Assembly: GCA_030848705.1 (NCBI GenBank) | Contig: CM061238.1 | Location: forward strand, 49,701,133 to 49,765,132 | Direction: 5' to 3' | Length of the DNA stretch: 64,000 bases | From: Heracleum sosnowskyi | Taxonomy: Eukaryota > Streptophyta > Magnoliopsida > Apiales > Apiaceae | Part shown: in pieces, positions 58,834 to 64,000 of the stretch | Position numbering within the stretch: the first letter of the stretch is position 1 | Layout of the letters: every line of letters starts with the position of its first letter | Position numbers and translations under genes: made by a program | Notes under the pieces: generated by a model | Databases searched by the model: none | What the model saw: only the letters and a program-made list of their open reading frames with translations | What the model was told of the DNA's origin: nothing

Positions 58834-60025
58834 CTGAAATGGAGTAAGCTTTTGAGAACAAGATTTTGATTAGAAGAAGAAATAACACCTTTAGGCAATT
58901 TAAAGAGTCAAAGTGACAACAAGAATTTACAGGCAGAATATTGTTGCATGATTCATTCTCTGACTGCATCTTGGCCCACTGGAAAGGGAATGAATATACT
59001 TGGCATATAAAACACAGAGTAAAAAATGAGATCACTACATCAAATTGTTTCAGATATACCTTCCTAATAGCCGTATGTCAATTCCAATAAACAATTAAAC
59101 ATGAATATATGTCAATTAATTATTGTCTTACTATAAAGATAAATATTAGATTACACTACATCTTGCTGGAACTACAACTACTTTGAGGATGTCTTGACTT
59201 CAAATTGTACAACAAACATGGTTCAAAGTTCTGGTGAAGAGTTGCGTACATAAAACCTGAAGTTAAGAGAGACACCATCACTAAAGTCCTTTATCTCACT
59301 ACATAAAAAAACCTGAGCACACTTCTGTAGTTCCCAAGCACATACAAGTACACTGCACCAATTTATAGGTAACTGAACCCCCATGGGAGTGAAGGCTCCC
59401 ATGGGAGTAAATGAAAATGAAAAATAATGTAAAAGTACTTGTACCGTTGCTTGTATAGCTGACTTTGCTATCTAGCGAAGTGCAATAACAATGTAAAAGT
59501 CTTCAGATTCCTGAGAAGGAAATGAAAATCTGAGTAAATAACAATCATCACATGAATCGAAGTTGACATCCATAAGATATAAAATCATGGCCACCCCAGC
59601 GGAACACTAAAGCACCAAGACATAGAAATGCACCTTCAATGAAAATAAACTAGAGACTCTACCTGGACACAATATTGTTTTCCATCTACCTGGAGCTCTC
59701 TAAGAAAGTATTCAAAAGCCCCAAACCATGAATTCCACAGTATTGTTTTCGATCTAGGTACTTTTACGTTGTTCTGATCTGGAAGGTTCTAGGTGCAGTG
59801 TGATATACCATTGGAAAGGTATTGAAGTCTAGTTTTCAGTAAAATTTACGTCTCATAAAAATACATTTTCTACAGGAAGTTATATCAGTTTTAGTGAGAA
59901 GCGGTCAAGCTGTCCAGAATAGCTAATTTCTGAGAAAAACATATGCATTAAGGATATTTCCTTTGTTCTATCATTCCCTAGACTAGTTCAATGTATTACT
60001 AAAGTCCCTAAGAATGATATTGCAT

Positions 60026-60142
60026 GTACAACGCTAAAAAGCAGACTGCAACTTGTCCTGATGTTGCATGGCAATTACCCTTTCCATCACAATCTGGCTT
60101 AAGGCCACTAACGGATGCTGATAATGTAAAGAGCGTCATTCC
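60026..60142 (-). pseudogene. Captured NRT1/PTR family (NPF) transporter exon fragment
   Basis: Minus-strand reading after a TGTTCAG acceptor encodes GMTLFTLSASVSGLKPDC and GNCHATSGQVAVCFLALY. This is the TM3-TM4 region of plant NPF (nitrate/peptide/hormone) transporters, where LALYLVALGTGGIKP normally follows; the match stops at LALY. It is a fragment of about 39 residues from a protein of some 600. Confidence 0.78.
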
Positions 60143-60213
60143 CTGAACAGAATATTGAAGCGGAAATGTTTACATTTCATGAATCAAAATCTAACCTTAG
60201 CTCATCAGGTAAC

Positions 60214-60218
60214 ATAAA
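60214..60218 (+). repeat. Expected target-site duplication of element D (ataaa)
   Basis: Five bases directly outside the D LTR; the partner copy lies beyond the window. Confidence 0.35.
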
Positions 60219-60737
60219 TGATAGGCCAGATATACACAAAATATAATCAATATATGAATAATAATAACAATTAAGAACACTGTTTATGAATCAACTGTTG
60301 AATTATATAAATAATTCTCCTCTTAGTGATGTTAATGAATCACAAGAGCTGCTAGGTTACAAGAATAATGTTTTCAATAATCGCATCCCTTCTAGGGATA
60401 ACCTATCTGTGTTTATATAGTACACAGTTACACAATCCTTATCTAATTGATACTCCTATAAATTAGCTATACAATTATTATCAATTAAGGATTGCTTCAG
60501 TCTTCTGTCCAGTTTCCTTAGCTGTATCAATATATTCTGCTTCTTTCCATCTTCAGAATATATTGCTTCTAGAATCTTCATGATTTGCACCGACAGCTAA
60601 ATCAACTTTCACCCCGTCAGACTTTAACAAACTCTGACTGGCTTCCAGTAAACTCTGATAAGTACTTCAGGCTAAACTCTGAACAGTACCTGTTACTTAA
60701 ACACTGATTAAACAAACATCAGCAATTATATCTAACA
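60219..60737 (-). mobile_element. 3' LTR of element D
   Basis: 519 bp; plus-strand ends TGATAGGCC (one change from TGTTAGGCC) and ATATCTAACA. Followed by the PPT complement. Similar along its length to LTR C. Confidence 0.9.
60412..60419 (-). promoter_or_regulatory. TATA-like box in LTR D
   Basis: Minus strand TATATAAA in the context GTACTATATAAACACAG, as in LTRs B and C. Confidence 0.6.
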
Positions 60738-60748
60738 ATCTCCCCCAA
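60738..60748 (-). other. Polypurine tract of element D
   Basis: Minus strand TTGGGGGAGAT directly before the 3' LTR. Confidence 0.85.
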
Positions 60749-60882
60749 CTTGTGCATAATAAAAATGTACAAGTTAAACAGATAATTGATGATGTCAAAA
60801 CATATAACAAATGCAGTGTTTAATCATAACAGAGTTTAATTTTAACTTAGAACAGAAAACTTTAAAAACTTACAGTCAGACT

Positions 60883-63800
60883 TTATTTGATTTCTTGAAT
60901 ATCAGGAACAGTTCTGAGATAATCTATGAGAAGTCTTCTTTCAGCCTTTTCCAGCTCTTCAATCATAACTTTCTTCAATTCTCTCAATTCTGAATCAGAT
61001 TCTCCAGTCTGATAAATTACAGCTCTCAAAGAATAGATGGAATTTTTCCTCATCTCATTCCCTAGCCTAATAAAATATGATTTATCAGATTCTAGATTGA
61101 ATTCTAAGACTTTAACTCCCAGATCAGTCCTTAGTCTTGCACTGTTTCTTTTCATTTCTACAATCTTTCCATAAGCATCTCTGTACTTAGGAATATATGC
61201 ACTCGAGACTCCTCCTCCAAGCATTATCTTTGATTTCAGCATCCTTTCTCTGATAACTAAAGCAGCATCATGAGTACTTCTATTTTTGACTTTTAACAAA
61301 TACAGAACATACTCCAATTCTTCATAAGATTTGAGATTGATGTCAGACTCTGCAACTTTGTAAACTCTTCCATCAGCCATAAAATACAACAAAAACTCTT
61401 TCTTTAACACTTTATGAAATATCATCTGAACAGATTCTAGCATATCAAGACTCTCTTGAGTAATAATACCAGATACTGCCAGTGATGATTGATCTCCAGG
61501 CCTGTTGTTTATTCTCTTCTCCCTGTGTGAACCTAATCCAGATTTATCATAAGATTCTTTACCCAATACAGTTCTGGTTTCTGAGAAGTTAACAGTTTCT
61601 GGCTTCAGAGTTTCAGGAAGTATAGGTCTTCTAAAAGTACCTTGGAGTTGAGGTGCTAGTTGAGTTTACACAACATGAGCATGGTCAGAGGTTGTTACAA
61701 CTTTAGTAGAAACATCAACTTGAGCAGCGTCAGAGGTTGATTTAATAAATTTTGATTCAACTTGAGCAATGTCAGAGGTTGAATAATTCTTCCTTGGTAA
61801 CTGTCCTTCTTCTACCAGTTTACCCTTGCCCTTATCAGTGTTTGCTATCACAGGCTTCCTTGAGTTTTGCAAACTCTATTGAGTATTCTCTTTGATAGAG
61901 ATTGCAACCTCCTTCTTTCTAGGAACCTTAGCCTTTTTCTTATAAGTACCAGAATCAATCTTTTTCTTATGTTGATCAGCAAGAAGCTTCATCTCAGCAT
62001 CCATATCTTCCACTGTGGCTTCACCACCATGCTCTTCTAGAAATATCTTAGCAGCAATCTCTTCATCAGTAGTTGGATTAGATGATATCACTAGACTCTT
62101 GAGTCTTGAAGAAGATTGACCACCAGAGTTTATCCTCTCAGAGTTTGTCTGTTTTGACCTTTGTCTCCCTATCTCTTGAGCAAATTTAGACCTATTCTCT
62201 GCTTCTCTACTTCCACCATCAGTAGAATCATCCCTCCGTCTCAAGGTTGGAGTCCTCTTGCATTTGTCCTTTGAAATAGTCTCCCCCTTTTTGACATCAT
62301 CAGGTAGAAACACTGAAGTTAATAATTCCAGAGCATTGGAAATGGAGTTCAATTGTGCAGACATTGTAGTCTGATTGTCTTCAACTTTAACAAGCCTCTG
62401 CTTTATGTCGTCAGAGTCCTTAGCTTGCTGCTTGAACATTGTAGAGTAATATGATCTGTCAAGCTTCAAAGTTGTATCCCTGATAGAAAATTCATTCCTA
62501 AGATTTGTAAACATCTGTTGATTCTCATCAAATCGATTATTAAGAGATTTGACTTGAACAACAGTTGCCTTTAAACTTGCAAGTACATCAGGAGAAGAAA
62601 TTTTCTTAACAGAATCATCAAGAAAATCAGCAGCCCTCTGTGCAGAAAAGATACAATCTGCAGTTGCCCATCTTTTGTAGTACATATCCTGAAAATGCTC
62701 AGCAATAGCTCGATTGACCTCTCTTTCCTCATCAGAGTTTGCTCGAATATCAGATAACTCCTCTTGTATATCAGGATGTGAATGAGCAGGACTATCATCA
62801 ACATTGTCATCCTCTGCTGTATTCTCTGCAGGAACATTCTCGGCCATTCTTTCTGGATTATCAGAGTGTGCATTAGTATCAAACTCTGCTTCTTTTTGAA
62901 CAATCTCAACAACAGATTGTTGCAAAGCTTCAAGAAAAATAATATCCTCAGAGTTTAGCTTATCAGCAGCCTCTTGTACATTCTCTGCTACAGCTTCATC
63001 AAGAATTGGCTCTGTAGCAACTTCTATCCTCTGATCAACCTCCTCACCTTTGTCAGAATGTAAATTGTGAACTGAAAGAATCTCTGTGTGAGAAGCAACA
63101 GAGTCTTCAATGACCAAGGTGGCTTGATCAGCTGCTACATCCTCAGTATCACAAATACTGATAGTAGGATGTGCATCTAGAATATCTTCATCAACAAAGA
63201 AATCCATTGCCCCAGCTTCATTTTCAAAAACCCTGCTATCAGAATGATCAGCAGCTTCCTCAACTACATCATCACCCTTTGATGTAGGAGCTTCTCTCTC
63301 AAAATCCATCATGCCAACATCAGCATTTACTCTGTCCTCAGTAGGCACAGGAGTGTCAAAAATCTCCTCTTGAAGAACAACTTCAGGAGCTACATTTTCC
63401 ATAGAAACTCTGTCCACATTGACAGCTTCATCCTCCTGAAACTCAACTTCAGGAGTTTCAACAACTTTTGAAGAAACATTCTCAGCACCAAATAATTGTG
63501 CTGCTACCAATCTTCTTTTCCTTTGATGAAGAGTTTCATCATCAGCTTCACTCTCCTCATCAGAATTTGGCTTGTTGGCCCTTCTTTTCTATAACTTTTT
63601 CTTCTGAGGCATACCATCAGTGGTTGATACCCCAGCTTCATTTTCTGATGGCTTCACTCTTGCAGACTTAACAGCTCTCAACTTAGACTTCTTTGACCTC
63701 TGTGATTGAGACACAGAAGGTCCAGCTTCAGAGTTTGCGAGTTGTTGTTGTTGTGACTGGACTAGAAATTGTTGCACAGACTCAGGCAACAACAAAACAC

Positions 63801-64000
63801 CCACATCACCTTTCTTGTTATCTTTATTAGTTAGATCAGAGAATATGCGTTTATGTAACTTAAAATAAGGAATCACATCATTCTCAGCTATTTCTACCCC
63901 AGAAACACATTCAGAGAATATCAACTGACAGAATCGTGCAAAATAAACTACACTTCTATTTTCAGTCATTTTCTCACCTATATTAGTCAGAACTAGCCTT
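60883..64000 (-). pseudogene. Element D 3' ORF (env-like), three stops, start outside the window
   Basis: One frame from the window edge to the stop at 60883, broken by stops at 63589, about 61873 and 61666, with no frameshift. It enters in the N module (SVVYFARFCQLIF), then an NLS-like cluster HQRKRRLVAA (about 63520), a long acidic linker, a coiled coil (FTNLRNEFSIRDTTLKLDRS), KKGE from a PPT-like tract (62281-62293), and the C module (LLYFMADGRVYKVAESDIN, ELEYVLYLLKVKN). It ends DYLRTVPDIQEIK, showing what the C copy lost to CACTA-2. Confidence 0.87.

Larger units (their letters stand above)
58052..60218. mobile_element. CACTA-2: CACTA transposon, left part, carrying gene fragments
   Basis: Starts CACTACGCCATAAATGGCC, closely resembling the CACTA-1 end, and is preceded by AGA (58049-58051). 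Subterminal TTGCTATAG/GGTAACA-type repeats fill 58070-58400. No right TIR (GGCGTAGTG) occurs before element D starts at 60219, so D inserted into it and the right end is outside the window. Antisense pieces of fumarase and an NPF transporter gene lie inside. No transposase sequence seen. Confidence 0.8.
60219..64000 (-). mobile_element. Ty1/copia (Sirevirus-like) element D, 3' part
   Basis: 3' LTR, PPT and 3' ORF on the minus strand; pol, gag and 5' LTR lie beyond the right edge. LTR and 3' ORF are of the same family as element C. AAACTCTG/CAGAGTTT occurs about 11 times in 3.8 kb. Confidence 0.9.

Noticed and set aside
58808..59035. 75-codon minus-strand frame in CACTA-2
   Set aside because: The fumarase-like residues lie in another frame; this frame matches nothing known to me.

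Overview
This window is nuclear DNA of a flowering plant. It is AT-rich, has plant LTR retrotransposons from end to end, and carries intron-containing fragments of plant genes inside DNA transposons. I see no intact cellular gene, no rRNA or stand-alone tRNA gene and no CRISPR array. The host species cannot be fixed from the sequence; a eudicot is likely.

Layout. 1-1763: 3' end and LTR of a Ty3/gypsy element (Tat/Athila-like). 1764-4342: chromovirus-type LTR (LTR-1) carrying a SINE with a 12-bp target-site duplication and a 100-bp x3 tandem repeat. 4343-8164: Ty1/copia element A, minus strand (start of pol, gag, PBS, 5' LTR). 8165-9835: fragment F of another copia element (3' ORF). 9836-26458: copia element EG, minus strand (3' LTR, 3' ORF, pol, last codons of gag), broken by copia fragment H (12971-17455) and CACTA transposon 1 (18000-21618). 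26459-28156 and 39401-41135: chromovirus-type LTR-2, split by copia element B (28157-39395, 5-bp TSD). 41136 to beyond the window: copia element C, split by a deleted gypsy element (43991-49898, 5-bp TSD) and by CACTA transposon 2 (from 58052), which itself received copia element D (60219 to the window end). Deepest nesting is F > EG > LTR-2 > C > CACTA-2 > D.

The copia elements look like the SIRE/Maximus (Sirevirus) lineage. They have UBN2-type gag with CCHC knuckles, a pol in the order protease-integrase-RT-RNase H, and a long extra ORF between pol and the 3' LTR of the kind usually called env-like. In seven partial or complete copies here that 3' ORF has a conserved N-terminal module, a variable acidic linker with a basic NLS-like cluster, and a conserved C-terminal module. 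I see no obvious signal peptide or membrane segment. In B, C/D and EG a short motif, different for each family, is repeated in the LTR, spacers and coding linkers. Together these suggest a family-specific DNA/RNA-recognition system more than an envelope. That is inference.

Both CACTA elements carry host gene pieces with exon-intron borders: Pumilio (PUF), cinnamoyl-CoA reductase-like and GH3 beta-glucosidase pieces in CACTA-1; fumarase and NRT1/PTR (NPF) transporter pieces in CACTA-2. No element in the window is fully intact.
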